Shown here piece after piece: positions 1 through 9,615 of a stretch of 38,079 nt of DNA; position 1 is the first letter of the stretch, and every line of letters starts with the position of its first letter. The DNA lies in assembly GCA_016284355.1 (NCBI GenBank), contig JAEEOQ010000072.1, forward strand, positions 1 through 38,079, given 5' to 3'. The DNA is from Lachnospiraceae bacterium. GTDB taxonomy: Bacteria > Bacillota > Clostridia > Lachnospirales > Lachnospiraceae. Below the pieces are notes generated by a model. That model saw only the letters and a list, made by a program, of their open reading frames with translations, made no database searches and was not told the origin of the DNA. The translations under genes and the position numbers were made by a program.

Positions 1-1725
1 GTAAGCCACAAGGATATAAACTTTCTTAAGTGTTCCTTCACCGTCGTTTATAGAGCTTACCAGCCAGTTACAAAGGACGAAAAGACCTGAGATAGCAAAG
101 AATCCAAGTACTATGGCGTTTATATCCATATTCTCGACTTTTGTTACCTGGTAAATATAGCCTTTTCCAACCGTAAAGAGCATATATGCCCCAAAGAATG
201 CCACATAAAGGATACTTGCGGTAACTGCATCGCCGTTCTTTTCAACTCTGATATCGTAATATCTGTCAAAAGGATGGAACGGGATCCTGCAGGCATACAT
301 GATCTCTCCGATAACAGGAAGAGAAGAAAGCTTTGCTTTTAATGCGGCCTTTGCCTGCTTTATCTTATGCTTCTTATCTATAGCTGACACGATCTTTGAA
401 AGTATGAAAAGCCCAAGTATTCCAAGCATCACGTATGAAAGATAATGCTGAAGCCAGGTGTTTCTAACTTCCCAGAAAGCATCCGAGTATGAAACTCTGT
501 TTGCAGATACCTTAAAATGCTCCATGGCATTTTCGTATTCTCTGTTGTAAAGGTATGCCTTTCCGATACCGTCATGGGCAAGAAGGGACATCTGATTAAG
601 TCTTAATACGTCTGTCCATGACTTTAGCGCATCGTCATATCTTCCCTGCTCAAAAAGATCGAGAGAGTTGTAAACCATGCCGGCATATTCGGTAGCCTTA
701 AAGCTCTGTATATAGCCTTTGTAGCTGTCTGCAGTCCATACTGTTCCCTTAGAATCAAGTGCAACGGTTGAAAGGGAGGTGTAAAGACCTGCCACATCTT
801 TTCCAAAATATCCTGCACCAAACTCGTAAATAAGTTCTCCGCTAGGTGTATACACGATAACATAACCGTCTTTTGAACAGGTTACTATGATACCCTTGTC
901 GTTAACGCAGATATCTGTCATATTTTCCCAGCCCCATACGCTGCCGGCGCCGTAAATGTTACCGCCGTCGGTACGGTGCTTTTTAAGGCCGTCAAAATGA
1001 CTTCCCATGGTGGTGGAGTATACGATACCCTTATCGTCTATGCAAAGGTTTGAAAATGTAGGCGGATTCCAGTTAAGGAGTCCTGCAAGCTGCTCTCTTG
1101 TAAAAAAGAGTGACTGAAGCTTTTGTCTGAATGAAAGCTTTGTCTTGTTTACAGCAAAGAACCCAAGGAAATCGCCGCTTTCAGCTATCTGAATGATACC
1201 GTTTGAAACGCCCTCGCCTATGATATAGATGTTCTTTCTGTTATCTACAGCAACCTTGACAGGCTCGTAAGGAGTATCTGCAAATGTAGGCGAATCAGGT
1301 CTTCCGTATGTGGTCTTAAGGCTGTGGTCTGCATTAAATACAAATACCGACTTTGCCTTGCTGTCAGCCACATAGATCTCTCCTGCGCGTGTGACAAAGA
1401 CGCCTTTTGGAGACTGAAACTCTGAGTATTTGATTTCTCCCGATACCTCGTCTTTGTTTATGTCGTATATAACAACTCTTGAATTGCCTGAATCGGCAAT
1501 ATACATAATGTCATTTTTGTCTATAAATATGTCTTCCGGCTGAGTAAGGCCAAGATCTGTAATGGTCTTATCCGGAAGATAAGCATCCTGAGTCCTGAAC
1601 CAGTAGTGGTCTTCATCCACAGTATATGTATAACTGGTGGCCTGAGAAGCAAATGCCCTGTCTGAAACTGAAAGACATACAAGAACTGCGCATGCTAAGC
1701 TTACAAGTAATCTTTTTATCTTCAT
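1..1725 (-). CDS. NHL-repeat / TPR / YIP1-domain membrane protein (partial, C-terminus beyond window)
   Basis: The frame is open from ATG at 1725 to the left edge, giving 575 codons without a stop. GGGGGGAC lies just before the ATG. Residues 1-28 form a signal peptide (KIKRLL then a hydrophobic core ending near AFA). Residues about 45-330 hold NHL-type beta-propeller blades, with repeated motifs such as QPEDIFIDKNDIMYIADSGN and SPKGVFVTRAGEIYVADS. Residues about 345-420 look like TPR helices (FEQGRYDDAL). A membrane segment lies at about 430-445, and a Yip1-like multi-pass region starts near 465 and continues off the window. It starts 9 nt after the permease gene stop, so it is the last visible gene of the sugar-uptake operon. 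Its role is not known; an extracellular propeller joined to a membrane domain suggests sensing or assembly at the transporter. The domain calls are confident, the function is not. Confidence 0.85.
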   Translation of the reverse strand, partial: MKIKRLLVSLACAVLVCLSVSDRAFASQATSYTYTVDEDHYWFRTQDAYLPDKTITDLGLTQPEDIFIDKNDIMYIADSGNSRVVIYDINKDEVSGEIKYSEFQSPKGVFVTRAGEIYVADSKAKSVFVFNADHSLKTTYGRPDSPTFADTPYEPVKVAVDNRKNIYIIGEGVSNGIIQIAESGDFLGFFAVNKTKLSFRQKLQSLFFTREQLAGLLNWNPPTFSNLCIDDKGIVYSTTMGSHFDGLKKHRTDGGNIYGAGSVWGWENMTDICVNDKGIIVTCSKDGYVIVYTPSGELIYEFGAGYFGKDVAGLYTSLSTVALDSKGTVWTADSYKGYIQSFKATEYAGMVYNSLDLFEQGRYDDALKSWTDVLRLNQMSLLAHDGIGKAYLYNREYENAMEHFKVSANRVSYSDAFWEVRNTWLQHYLSYVMLGILGLFILSKIVSAIDKKHKIKQAKAALKAKLSSLPVIGEIMYACRIPFHPFDRYYDIRVEKNGDAVTASILYVAFFGAYMLFTVGKGYIYQVTKVENMDINAIVLGFFAISGLFVLCNWLVSSINDGEGTLKKVYILVAY

Positions 1726-1734
1726 ATGTCCCCC

Positions 1735-2613
1735 CTACTTGATTCCCGAATGGCTCATGGTGCTCATGACCTTAGACTGAGAAGCGATAAACATAATAAG
1801 GTTTGGAATGAACAAAATGAGTGATCCTGCCGCAACCATACCTGCTGCCGCAACGGCATTGTTTGTGGCAAGGGAATTCAGGTAATAATATATTGTCCTC
1901 ATGACATCAAGGGTGATAAAGTTGTTTGATGCCTCCGTAGCACCCCAGGCAGTCTGGAATGTAAGGATGGCAACCGTAGCTATCGCCGGCTTTGTCATAG
2001 GGATTATGATCTTTCTTATAACCGTAAAGTTTCCGGCACCGTCTACATAAGCCGCATCTATAAGCGCGTCAGGGATTTCGTCTATGAACTGCTTCATAAG
2101 GAAAAGACCTACAGGAGTTGCTATAAGCGGGAAAATGTGGGCGCCCCAGGTATTTATCATACCGAGCTTTACGATAATGAGGTATCTTGGAACCGCAACA
2201 GCTACCGTAACGAACATAAGGGCAAGCTGGTTAAGTTCAAAGAAAACTCTTGTAATGTAGTATTTTCTCTTCTTTGAAAGAGTAAATGCACAGGATACCG
2301 TAACAAGGATGTTGATCACAACTGTAACAAGCGTGATAAACACAGAGTTTACAAGGTATCTTAACATAGGAACTCCGGTACTTCCGGAAAGTGCCATAAG
2401 TTTTTCAAAGTTATCTAAGGTAGGCTCTTTAACAAAAAGCGTAGGCGGGAAAGCATAAAGCTCGCCAAGAGGCTTAAAAGCCTGATTTATCATAAAGATA
2501 ACCGGAACTATCATAAATATGGCAATAGGTATAAGGATAAGATAAAACTTTATCTGTCCCGGTTCAAAACCCGAAGGATTTACTTTTAACTGACTTCTTT
2601 TTCGTCTCTTCAT
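1735..2613 (-). CDS. Carbohydrate ABC transporter permease, MalG type
   Basis: This 292-residue inner-membrane permease is one half of a CUT1-type sugar importer. It has an N-terminal membrane segment (about 22-45), several further hydrophobic segments, and the cytoplasmic EAA loop DALIDAAYVDGAGNFTVIRK around residues 175-200, which docks the ATPase. The basic N-terminus (MKRRKRSQLK) fits the positive-inside rule. Its ATG is 15 nt after the stop of the partner permease, with AGGAGG about 11 nt upstream, a slightly long spacing. No ATP-binding subunit is encoded in the window, so a shared MsiK/MsmX-type ATPase elsewhere probably energises it; that is inference. The substrate cannot be read from the sequence. 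Confidence 0.93.
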   Translation of the reverse strand: MKRRKRSQLKVNPSGFEPGQIKFYLILIPIAIFMIVPVIFMINQAFKPLGELYAFPPTLFVKEPTLDNFEKLMALSGSTGVPMLRYLVNSVFITLVTVVINILVTVSCAFTLSKKRKYYITRVFFELNQLALMFVTVAVAVPRYLIIVKLGMINTWGAHIFPLIATPVGLFLMKQFIDEIPDALIDAAYVDGAGNFTVIRKIIIPMTKPAIATVAILTFQTAWGATEASNNFITLDVMRTIYYYLNSLATNNAVAAAGMVAAGSLILFIPNLIMFIASQSKVMSTMSHSGIK

Positions 2614-2628
2614 CTTCGCTAAATCCTC

Positions 2629-3558
2629 CTAATTTTTCTCGGTAAAAAGTGCGCCGGCAAGCTTAGAGAAAAGCCATACCATAATAAGCAGCACAACTGA
2701 TACTGCAGCCGCATAACCCATCTCAAATCTTGAGAAAGCATAATCTTCGATGTGGTTTAATATGAGCTGACCTGAGTAGTTTGGTGTAGGGTTCATACCC
2801 GAAAGTGTAGGTCCGATCCAGCCGATGTTAAATGCATTAACAATTGCCATAACCGCACCAAAGAGCATCTGCGGCTTCATGGAAGGAATTGTAATGTAGA
2901 TAACTTCCTGAAATCTGTTTTTAATACCATCCACATAAGCAGCCTCATAAAGCTCGGTATTTACATTTAAGATACCTGCTATCATGGAAAGAAAGCCGAT
3001 ACCCATTGCAGACCAGAGTGATACGATGATCATAATGGTAGGAAGGTATCTTGCGTCCATAAGGAATGCTATAGGCTGATCTATCCAGCCATGCTGCAGC
3101 AGGAAAGCGTTTACGATACCGCGCTGCTCACCTGCAAAAATAGTTCTCCATACAAACTGCACCATAAGAGGTCCAACCATTGAAGGAGTGTAGATTGCAA
3201 GACTTAATACGGTACGCGGGATACGAGGGAGCTGTGTTACCATCCATGCAAGGATAAATGATAATATACATCCGCCCGGTCCTACGATAATAGCGTATTT
3301 AAGTGTGTTTGGCAGGATATACTTCATAAAGATGTTATCCTGTGTAAATAATGAGATATAGTTATCAAGACCCACAAAATCAGGGGTGTTGATGGCATCA
3401 AAATAGGTAAATGACAGTCCTACCGCTATGCAGACAGGCACTGCAATAAAAAGTGTAAAGAGGATCACATAAGGAGCAAGAAGCACCATTGAAGTGGCAA
3501 AATCACCATTAAGAACAAGGGCCTTGTCTCTTACCTGCTCTGTCTTTTTCTTAGCCAT
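2629..3558 (-). CDS. Carbohydrate ABC transporter permease, MalF type
   Basis: This is the partner permease of the MalG-type protein. I place the start at the ATG at 3558 ([14 protein letters not shown]), which has AGGAAAGGAG 8-17 nt upstream. A longer reading from 3606 would overlap the preceding gene and lacks a ribosome binding site. The protein has 309 residues, about six membrane segments, and the EAA motif [18 protein letters not shown] in the second half. It starts 5 nt after the stop of the large binding protein, so the ribosome binding site lies inside the end of that gene and translational coupling is likely. Family and topology are clear; the transported sugar is unknown. Confidence 0.93.
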   Translation of the reverse strand: MAKKKTEQVRDKALVLNGDFATSMVLLAPYVILFTLFIAVPVCIAVGLSFTYFDAINTPDFVGLDNYISLFTQDNIFMKYILPNTLKYAIIVGPGGCILSFILAWMVTQLPRIPRTVLSLAIYTPSMVGPLMVQFVWRTIFAGEQRGIVNAFLLQHGWIDQPIAFLMDARYLPTIMIIVSLWSAMGIGFLSMIAGILNVNTELYEAAYVDGIKNRFQEVIYITIPSMKPQMLFGAVMAIVNAFNIGWIGPTLSGMNPTPNYSGQLILNHIEDYAFSRFEMGYAAAVSVVLLIMVWLFSKLAGALFTEKN

Positions 3559-3563
3559 GCTTC

Positions 3564-6491
3564 TTATTCTCCTTTCCTCGCATTTTCTATCTGCTCTACG
3601 ATCCATTCTTTGTCGTGGATCTTATATGGCTTTAAGATGTTTCCGTCGCTGTCTATAAATCCGAAGTCTTTCATCTTTTTTCTCATTTCTCTTTGAACTT
3701 CCATGATCTGCTTATCAACCGCAACCTGGGCGCTGCTGCCGTCAAGAGCTATCTTGTTCCAGATATCTGAAAGAGCTCTCTCAAGAAGATACTGACCCGG
3801 TGTACGAGGTACATCCTGTAAGTAAGCAAGCTGCTCTAATATAAGATGCTTGTCTTCAGTAGGAAGCGTACAGTCTTCAATAGCTGCAAGGTTTGATGGA
3901 AGCCAGATGTTTTCTTTTCCGTAAGTAGCCTGAAGTGTGTGTGCGTATTCAACCTGTACAGGTCTTGAAAGCCACCACTTCATAAATCTCCAGGCATCAT
4001 CTTTTTTATCGCTTGCTTCAAAGATAACTCCGCCTGAACCTGCTGCAACGTAGCTTCTGTCTATGGTGCCGTCTGCCTGAACTGTTCCGGGGTAAAGCGC
4101 AAGTTCCCACTGGCCCTCAAGCTCAGGAGCACCGTTTTTGATAAGGTTATAGTTTTCAAGGTTTGTGATACCGATAGGAAGGATACCGTATCTAAAGGAG
4201 TCGTTAAACTGAGGTATCTGGCTTGGTATCGAGTAAATGGAGAAAAGCTCTCCAAGGTATTTAATTCCCGCAACCGAATCAGGCTCGCTTATCATGGCAT
4301 CAAGCCCGTCTTCAGAGTATAGCTTTCCTTTGTGCTGGAAGATCATCGGAGCGGTCTGATAAAACCACTTGTATCCGATGTTTGTTGCTATATTGTGGTA
4401 GAAATTCATTCCGTATCTTTGAAGTTCAGGCAAGGTGTCTGTAAGCTCCTGCCATGTAGAAGGAGCCTCTACTCCGATACTTTGAAGTATATCTGTTCTG
4501 TAAATAAGGAGGTTAAAATCGCTTGTCTCGGGAACCGCATAAACGCCCTCGTTAAATACAAAAGGAATAAATGCACCCGGAGCAAAATCTCCCGCAAATG
4601 ACCAGAAATCATCAAACTTGCTAAGGTCGTAAAGCGCACCTCTGCAAGAAAGGTCAAAAGGCATATGTGACTGAAGACCCAAAGCAAGGTCAGGAGTCTC
4701 ATTTGCCGCTGCCGCAAGTGTAAGCTTGTTTACATCAGGTATAAGAGAGATCTTTACCTTTATACCCGTCTGCGGAGTAAACTGTGAATCTGCCATCTTC
4801 TGTAAAAGGTCTACATGAGTAACGGCTCTGTTTACCCAGATCTCAAGCTCGTCTTCCTTAGCATCCTGCTTATATTTCGGTGATGTAAAGGAATAGAAAA
4901 GAGCAGAAAGGCTGTTGCCGATGCTCTGGAAAACACTAGGGTTTTCTCTTCCCATCTTTACGTTTCCGTAGTAGATCATATCAAGCTCAAATGGCTGTTT
5001 TGCAATGTTTGAAGAAAAATCTCCAAGAAGCTTAAGCAGTGAGTTGTTGGCAGATACGCTGTTTCCTGTAAGGTTTTCTGTGTACAGCGCTATCTCGTCA
5101 GGGTACTCTTTAAGCTGATCTATTATGGCAAGAGCTCTCTTAAGCTCAGAAAGTTTTGCCGACTTTACTCCGTTTGGAGTGTAGTTTTGAAGATTGTACT
5201 GAATATCTCTTATAAGCACTTCATAGGCATTAAGGTAATCTTCGATCTCCGGAATATACTTTGTCATCTTCCAGGTTCTGTTCTTATCTGCCTGTGCTCC
5301 GGTTACTTTCTTTATATCAAGAGCAAACTGAGTAACGTGTTCTGCTATAAGTCTGCCTTCGCGCCATGACCTGGTTATTGGCTCAGACTCGCTCTTAAAG
5401 CTTAAAGAGTGCACACCTTTTGTAAGGTAAAAAAGATACGGCTTTCCGCTTTCATCAGAAAGAGTCTCATTGCCCCACTTATTGTCTGTAGTCTTTACTT
5501 CGTAGCAGGCAACCTCTTTAAACGGGATCTGTCCGTCAATTCTTATACTCTCAAAAGAACTGAAATCTTCCTTTTCGTTACGGTAGTGAAAACCGATCTT
5601 GTAAAGGCCGTCTTCAGGCGCGTTAAGTTCATATTCGATCTCTATACCTGCATCTGCCCCGGAAACTGCGTTAAGTTTCTTGTACTCTGCATTGTAAGGG
5701 GTAACAGACGGGTTTCTTTCAGACTTTAAAATAGCTGCTACAGAATTTTTCTTTACATAATCTACAGCATTAACGGAATATTCGTCATTTATCTCGCTTC
5801 CGCTGTATTTAGCTTTATATTCCTCATAACCGATAAGCGTATCTTCTTTTGGAAGAACCTTTACCGAGGAAATAACAAGTCCGTCATTTGAGATGTTTTT
5901 GATCTTTATGGTATTTTCCCCTTCTTCAAAATGGAAAAGAAGAGGATCTACGGTATAATAAGTTGTATTATAAAGTCTTGTGGTAAGAAGACCTGCATAT
6001 TTTACAGGTGCAACAGCGATCTCATCGCCGTATGAGTCTACAGGAAACTCCTTTGTCTCATCGCTCCAGGAAAGAGGAAGGATAATGGATTTCATCTCCT
6101 CATATTCCTGCTTGTCATTTATATATATTTCAACAAGATAGTCCGTAAGAGAAGCACCCTCAGAGCTGTATGCAATTTCCATTTCATAAAGCCCCTCTGA
6201 AGGAACACTTGCCTCTATTATGGTTTCGTTGTTATAGTCAAGTTTACATTCGTTAAATTCAGAGATATTTCCCTCATCTGTTCCGTAAGGAACACCGATA
6301 TTTTCAATAAATTCAGGATATCTTTTCCCCTGTATATTAAGGCTTTTGCTAAGCAGTTCAAACGCAGCCCTTCTCTCCGACTCGCTTACCGCTTCCACAT
6401 ATTCTTTTTTGCCCGCTATCCGGCTATAAATAAATACAACGGATAAAAGAACGCAGATTATGATCAGAGCCGATACTATCCTCTTTTTCAC
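3564..6491 (-). CDS. Large membrane-anchored extracellular solute-binding protein with N-terminal beta-sandwich modules
   Basis: I prefer the GTG start at 6491 ([20 protein letters not shown]), preceded by AAGGG at good spacing, over the in-frame TTG at 6512, which has no ribosome binding site; this gives 975 residues. An N-terminal hydrophobic segment (4-23) has no lipobox cysteine, so the protein is probably anchored by an uncleaved signal. Residues about 80-213 and 255-397 look like two related carbohydrate-binding-like beta-sandwiches, sharing [13 protein letters not shown] and [13 protein letters not shown] strands. A helical linker follows, then an SBP_bac_1 family domain at about 540-930 ([34 protein letters not shown]). 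At 975 residues it is about twice the usual length for the family. It lies between a normal lipoprotein binding protein and the permeases, so the operon encodes two binding proteins. Confidence 0.88.
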   Translation of the reverse strand: MKKRIVSALIIICVLLSVVFIYSRIAGKKEYVEAVSESERRAAFELLSKSLNIQGKRYPEFIENIGVPYGTDEGNISEFNECKLDYNNETIIEASVPSEGLYEMEIAYSSEGASLTDYLVEIYINDKQEYEEMKSIILPLSWSDETKEFPVDSYGDEIAVAPVKYAGLLTTRLYNTTYYTVDPLLFHFEEGENTIKIKNISNDGLVISSVKVLPKEDTLIGYEEYKAKYSGSEINDEYSVNAVDYVKKNSVAAILKSERNPSVTPYNAEYKKLNAVSGADAGIEIEYELNAPEDGLYKIGFHYRNEKEDFSSFESIRIDGQIPFKEVACYEVKTTDNKWGNETLSDESGKPYLFYLTKGVHSLSFKSESEPITRSWREGRLIAEHVTQFALDIKKVTGAQADKNRTWKMTKYIPEIEDYLNAYEVLIRDIQYNLQNYTPNGVKSAKLSELKRALAIIDQLKEYPDEIALYTENLTGNSVSANNSLLKLLGDFSSNIAKQPFELDMIYYGNVKMGRENPSVFQSIGNSLSALFYSFTSPKYKQDAKEDELEIWVNRAVTHVDLLQKMADSQFTPQTGIKVKISLIPDVNKLTLAAAANETPDLALGLQSHMPFDLSCRGALYDLSKFDDFWSFAGDFAPGAFIPFVFNEGVYAVPETSDFNLLIYRTDILQSIGVEAPSTWQELTDTLPELQRYGMNFYHNIATNIGYKWFYQTAPMIFQHKGKLYSEDGLDAMISEPDSVAGIKYLGELFSIYSIPSQIPQFNDSFRYGILPIGITNLENYNLIKNGAPELEGQWELALYPGTVQADGTIDRSYVAAGSGGVIFEASDKKDDAWRFMKWWLSRPVQVEYAHTLQATYGKENIWLPSNLAAIEDCTLPTEDKHLILEQLAYLQDVPRTPGQYLLERALSDIWNKIALDGSSAQVAVDKQIMEVQREMRKKMKDFGFIDSDGNILKPYKIHDKEWIVEQIENARKGE

Positions 6492-6518
6492 CTTGATACC
6501 CTTACCTTTCAATAAACA

Positions 6519-6538
6519 GGGGGCTGTAACCAGCCCCC
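6519..6538 (-). terminator. Intercistronic GC-rich hairpin after the binding-protein gene
   Basis: A perfect 8-bp stem (gggggctg / cagccccc) with the 4-nt loop taac sits between the lipoprotein gene stop (6571) and the next start (6491). On the minus strand it is followed by TGTTTATT, only a weak U-tract. It probably acts as a partial terminator or an mRNA 3'-end stabiliser that keeps binding-protein levels above those of the permeases; that role is inference. The plus-strand side is also T-rich, but no plus-strand gene needs it. Confidence 0.6.
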
Positions 6539-6570
6539 GTTTTGGTTTTATTATTTGTTATTTTGATAAA

Positions 6571-8199
6571 TTACTTTGTTTCGAAGTCTTTATCTGTAAA
6601 TCCGTAGTAGTTCTTAAGTGCGCTCTTAAGATCTTCTTCAGCCTGTGCAAATCTCTTGTTTGCAAGCTCGTTCCACTCAGGAAGCTTACTCTTGATCTCA
6701 TCAAGCCAGTTATCTTCTGAACGCTTAGCGCTCATAACTTCGTCTGTGTAGTAGTTTGTCCACTCATATGTACAAGCCTTGCTTACACCATCTTCTGTAA
6801 CGTACATTGGGTATGCCTTATCGGAGATATCCCAAAGATCACCCTTCTCCCAAAGTTCAACGCACTTCTGCCAGCCAGGCATCTTAGCTGCATCGCCCAT
6901 TCTCTTATGGGTATCAACAGAATACCAAACCTTCATCTGCTCATCGAAAGCATCACCTGTAACAAGTGGAAGTGAATCGTTAAGAGCTGTCTTAAGTGTA
7001 CCGTTATCACTCCAGAGCTGGTCTGCTCTAGCCTGCATAGACTCTGTAGAACCTGCCCAGAATGTAGCAAATGTATAAGCGATCTTAAGCTTGTTCTCTT
7101 CTTCCTCGCTAAGAGCAGGATCACCGTCGTCCATAGCGAAGTTGTGAACTGCCATAGGGTCAAGAACAACACCTACTGTGTTTCCCTTGTAGTCTGTAGC
7201 AGGTCTTGGGTAGATATCCCACTCATCAGACTTAACAGCACCCCAGTGACCTTCAGCAGGGTTGGCTGCATCACCCATCATCCAAGGATCTCCGTCGTTA
7301 ACAAGAACCTTCTGGTTGATGAAGAAGTTGAATGACCACCATCCGTTGGCATCCATAACCTCTGCAGGAACACCGCCTACATCGTTCTGAGTCCAGATTG
7401 TGTTCTTAGCCCATGTAGGAACAAGTGAAAGAAGGTCTTTAACTTCGTCTGAGTTAAGGTCAACGTATGGCTCGCCTGCCTTGCGGTTAACAAGCTGTGC
7501 GTTGATAGTTGAAGTACCTGTGTTGATAAAGCTCATAGGGATATCCATAGAACCCCAGAAGTTCTCTTTGTCACCCTTTGAAATAAATGTTGTAAACTCT
7601 TCGATGGTCCAGTCAGGATCAGGAACGTTGATGTTGTTCTGCTCTGCAAGACCTGTATTTACATATACGCCCCATGGCTGAATGAACTGTGGGAGACCTG
7701 CCTGGAATCCGTAGTAGTTCATCATTTCCATAATAGACTTGTTAAATGACTGATATACAGGGTCATTTGAGAATACTGAAAGGTCAGCTACAAGACCTTT
7801 TCCGATATCTTCGCCAAGTTTTCTTGAAGCCCAGATATCAGGATATTTGCCGTGCTCAGCCTTAAAGTTCTCGATCTCCTGTGCCCATGATGTATCGTTT
7901 GCATCAGGGTCGCCTGATTTAGCGTAAAGGTTGATCTTAATGTTAGGATATGTTTCGTTAAATTTCTTTGCCATAGCATAAACAGATGCTACGTTCTGTC
8001 CGGCGATATCTTCCGGAGCCCAGTTCTGATGACCAAGGTCTGTGTAGTACATACCGTCACCACTCCAAAGCATAATGTCGATCTCGCCGCTCTGGCTTGC
8101 ATCAAGTGCCTTGTACTTTTTGCTGCCGCATCCTGATAATACAGAAGCGATCATGCAGGCAAATAAAACAAGACTTACGATTCTTCTCATTTTTTTCAT
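6571..8199 (-). CDS. Carbohydrate ABC transporter substrate-binding lipoprotein
   Basis: This 542-residue protein starts at ATG 8199, preceded by an AGGAGAGAGGA purine run. Residues 1-23 are a lipoprotein signal peptide with lipobox LSGC and the modified cysteine at C24, so it is tethered to the outside of the membrane. The body is a cluster-1/SBP_bac_1-type sugar-binding fold, with the opening strand GEIDIMLWSGDGM and many aromatic residues (Trp, Tyr) that could stack on sugars. It is the first gene of the operon, with its own promoter (8352-8380) and operators. The ligand is not readable; the length is at the upper end for this class. Confidence 0.93.
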   Translation of the reverse strand: MKKMRRIVSLVLFACMIASVLSGCGSKKYKALDASQSGEIDIMLWSGDGMYYTDLGHQNWAPEDIAGQNVASVYAMAKKFNETYPNIKINLYAKSGDPDANDTSWAQEIENFKAEHGKYPDIWASRKLGEDIGKGLVADLSVFSNDPVYQSFNKSIMEMMNYYGFQAGLPQFIQPWGVYVNTGLAEQNNINVPDPDWTIEEFTTFISKGDKENFWGSMDIPMSFINTGTSTINAQLVNRKAGEPYVDLNSDEVKDLLSLVPTWAKNTIWTQNDVGGVPAEVMDANGWWSFNFFINQKVLVNDGDPWMMGDAANPAEGHWGAVKSDEWDIYPRPATDYKGNTVGVVLDPMAVHNFAMDDGDPALSEEEENKLKIAYTFATFWAGSTESMQARADQLWSDNGTLKTALNDSLPLVTGDAFDEQMKVWYSVDTHKRMGDAAKMPGWQKCVELWEKGDLWDISDKAYPMYVTEDGVSKACTYEWTNYYTDEVMSAKRSEDNWLDEIKSKLPEWNELANKRFAQAEEDLKSALKNYYGFTDKDFETK

Positions 8200-8238
8200 T
8201 GAAAAATCCTCTCTCCTTTTGTTTTAGGTTTCAGTCAT

Positions 8239-8250
8239 TAAAACGTTACT
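8239..8250. promoter_or_regulatory. Putative LacI-family operator, leader copy
   Basis: TAAAACGTTACT matches 9 of 12 positions of the perfect palindrome TAAAACGTTTTA found in front of the regulator gene. It lies in the leader of the binding-protein gene, 40-50 nt before the ATG and 87 bp (centre to centre) from the copy at 8326-8337. It is the weakest of the four copies. Confidence 0.45.
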
Positions 8251-8262
8251 GTACTTTTTTCT

Positions 8263-8289
8263 CGGGGTTTGTGGGAAATACAAACCCCG
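8263..8289 (-). other. Leader hairpin upstream of the binding-protein gene
   Basis: A perfect 10-bp inverted repeat (cggggtttgt / acaaaccccg) with a 7-nt loop lies about 57-83 nt downstream of the predicted transcription start. Neither strand has a U-tract on its 3' side, so it is not an intrinsic terminator. It may stabilise the leader mRNA or bind a protein; nothing in the sequence decides this. Confidence 0.5.
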
Positions 8290-8325
8290 GATCCAAGTAC
8301 TTAGGACTGTTTTGAAGAAATCATT

Positions 8326-8337
8326 TGTAACGTTTTA
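8326..8337. promoter_or_regulatory. Putative LacI-family operator overlapping the start of the sugar operon
   Basis: TGTAACGTTTTA matches 10 of 12 positions of the TAAAACGTTTTA palindrome. With the -10 box at 8352-8357, the predicted transcription start is near 8345, so the site covers about +8 to +19. That is a classic position for repression by the adjacent LacI-type regulator. Confidence 0.65.
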
Positions 8338-8351
8338 AATCGTATGTATTA

Positions 8352-8380
8352 TTTATACCATGATTTTCCAAAAAAATCAA
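8352..8380 (-). promoter_or_regulatory. Sigma-A-type promoter of the sugar-uptake operon
   Basis: On the minus strand, -35 TTGATT (8375-8380) and -10 TATAAA (8352-8357) are separated by exactly 17 bp. The transcription start should fall near 8345, leaving a leader of about 145 nt that holds an operator copy and a hairpin. Confidence 0.72.
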
Positions 8381-8453
8381 CCTTGATTTTACATTTTATA
8401 CAAAAAATGTATATTTTAATCTCACTTTTGTAGCAAAATGCCCATAACGTGCA

Positions 8454-8465
8454 TAAAACGTTTTT
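8454..8465. promoter_or_regulatory. Putative LacI-family operator, upstream copy
   Basis: TAAAACGTTTTT matches 11 of 12 positions of the palindrome. It lies 128 bp (centre to centre) upstream of the copy at the transcription start, between the regulator's terminator and the operon promoter, so it could support DNA looping. The rest of 8381-8528 is AT-rich and shows no gene. Confidence 0.55.
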
Positions 8466-8528
8466 AAGGTAGCGTACTAAAGTGCATTTAAAAAATTTTA
8501 AACGGGCTTATAATTATGTGAACGGGAT

Positions 8529-8561
8529 ATAAAAAAGACACAGCCCAACAGCTGTGTCTTT
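8529..8561 (-). terminator. Rho-independent terminator of the LacI-type gene
   Basis: An 11-bp perfect stem (8534-8544 with 8551-8561, AAAGACACAGC and its complement) with a 6-nt loop is followed on the minus strand by TTTTTTAT. It lies 27 nt beyond the regulator stop codon and separates the regulator from the sugar operon. Confidence 0.9.
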
Positions 8562-8587
8562 AATTCAGTATCAAATGTCTATTTATG

Positions 8588-9586
8588 TTATTTAACTATC
8601 TCACAGGAATTTCTGACTATAAGCTGACCGTCTAGCTTTCTGACCATTCCCTGCTCTCCTTTTATAAGATCAAGGAGCATATCTACCGCCATAAGGCCCT
8701 GACGTGCCATAGGGTTTCTTACCGTTGTAAGAGCCGGTGTAAAATACTGGGATACATCAAGATCGTCAAAACCTATTATACTCATATCCTTAGGTATGGA
8801 GTAGCCTTCTGACGTAAGAGCTTTGATGCAGCCGATGGCACTTTGGTCATTGCCTGCAAGCATAGCATCGGGAAGAACAAACTCAGGATGTCTTGCGGCG
8901 CTCTTTACAGAGTTATAGGTGTACTCTTCGGAAAAATATCCGGTAATCGTATGACGTTCGTCGTACTCGATACCGTATTCGGCAAGAGCGGCTCTGTATC
9001 CCCTAAAGCGCTCACGGCTATCGTACATGGTAGGAGAACCTGCAAGGAAGCCGATCTTTTTATGGCCAAGGTTTATAAGGTATCTGGTGGCGTCATAACC
9101 GCCTTTGTACGAATCAAATACTATACTTGAGATCTTTTCGTCTGCTATCTCACGGTCAAGGAATACCGCAGGAATACCGCTTCCCTTAAGGGTATTCATC
9201 TCTGCTTCGTTAAATCCCATATCTTCAAATATAAGTACGCCGTCAAGATTACGCCCCATAATGTTTGACATAATGGCAGGCACATCTTTTAATACGAAGA
9301 TAATAATGTTGTACCCGTTTGTGTCGGCTTCTCTGCACATAGCCTCTACTAGTACGTTAAAATACGGACCGCTCATGGTATTTGTAAAAAAGCCAAGAGT
9401 ACGGCTTTCACCGGATTTTAAAAACCTTCCGTTAAGATTCGGTATATAATTCAGTTTTTCTACTGCCTCAAGGACCCTTTCTTTGGTCTGGGCGTTGATG
9501 GTATCCACATCATTAAGTGCGTTGGATACTGTAGAGATGGAAACTCCGGCTTCTTTAGCCACATCTCTTATGGTTACTTTTCTCAT
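8588..9586 (-). CDS. LacI/GalR-family transcriptional regulator
   Basis: This is a 332-residue DNA-binding repressor of normal family length. Residues 3-22 form the N-terminal helix-turn-helix (TIRDVAKEAGVSISTVSNAL), followed by the hinge helix (NYIPNLNGRFLKSG) and a periplasmic-binding-protein-like effector domain. The domain ends with the typical IIGFDDLDVSQYFTPALTTV and NPMARQGLMAVDMLLDLI stretches. ATG 9586 has AGGAG about 11 nt upstream. It lies directly upstream of the sugar-uptake operon on the same strand, with its own promoter and terminator, and a perfect TAAAACGTTTTA palindrome in its own leader suggests autoregulation. The effector is presumably the imported sugar or a derivative, which is inference. 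Confidence 0.95.
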   Translation of the reverse strand: MRKVTIRDVAKEAGVSISTVSNALNDVDTINAQTKERVLEAVEKLNYIPNLNGRFLKSGESRTLGFFTNTMSGPYFNVLVEAMCREADTNGYNIIIFVLKDVPAIMSNIMGRNLDGVLIFEDMGFNEAEMNTLKGSGIPAVFLDREIADEKISSIVFDSYKGGYDATRYLINLGHKKIGFLAGSPTMYDSRERFRGYRAALAEYGIEYDERHTITGYFSEEYTYNSVKSAARHPEFVLPDAMLAGNDQSAIGCIKALTSEGYSIPKDMSIIGFDDLDVSQYFTPALTTVRNPMARQGLMAVDMLLDLIKGEQGMVRKLDGQLIVRNSCEIVK

Positions 9587-9615
9587 TTATATAATGCTCC
9601 TCTTAAATAAAACCT

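Noticed and set aside
8263-8289. Perfect 10-bp hairpin as an intrinsic terminator or riboswitch of the sugar operon
   Set aside because: No U-tract follows on either strand and no known riboswitch core surrounds it, so it is listed only as a leader hairpin.
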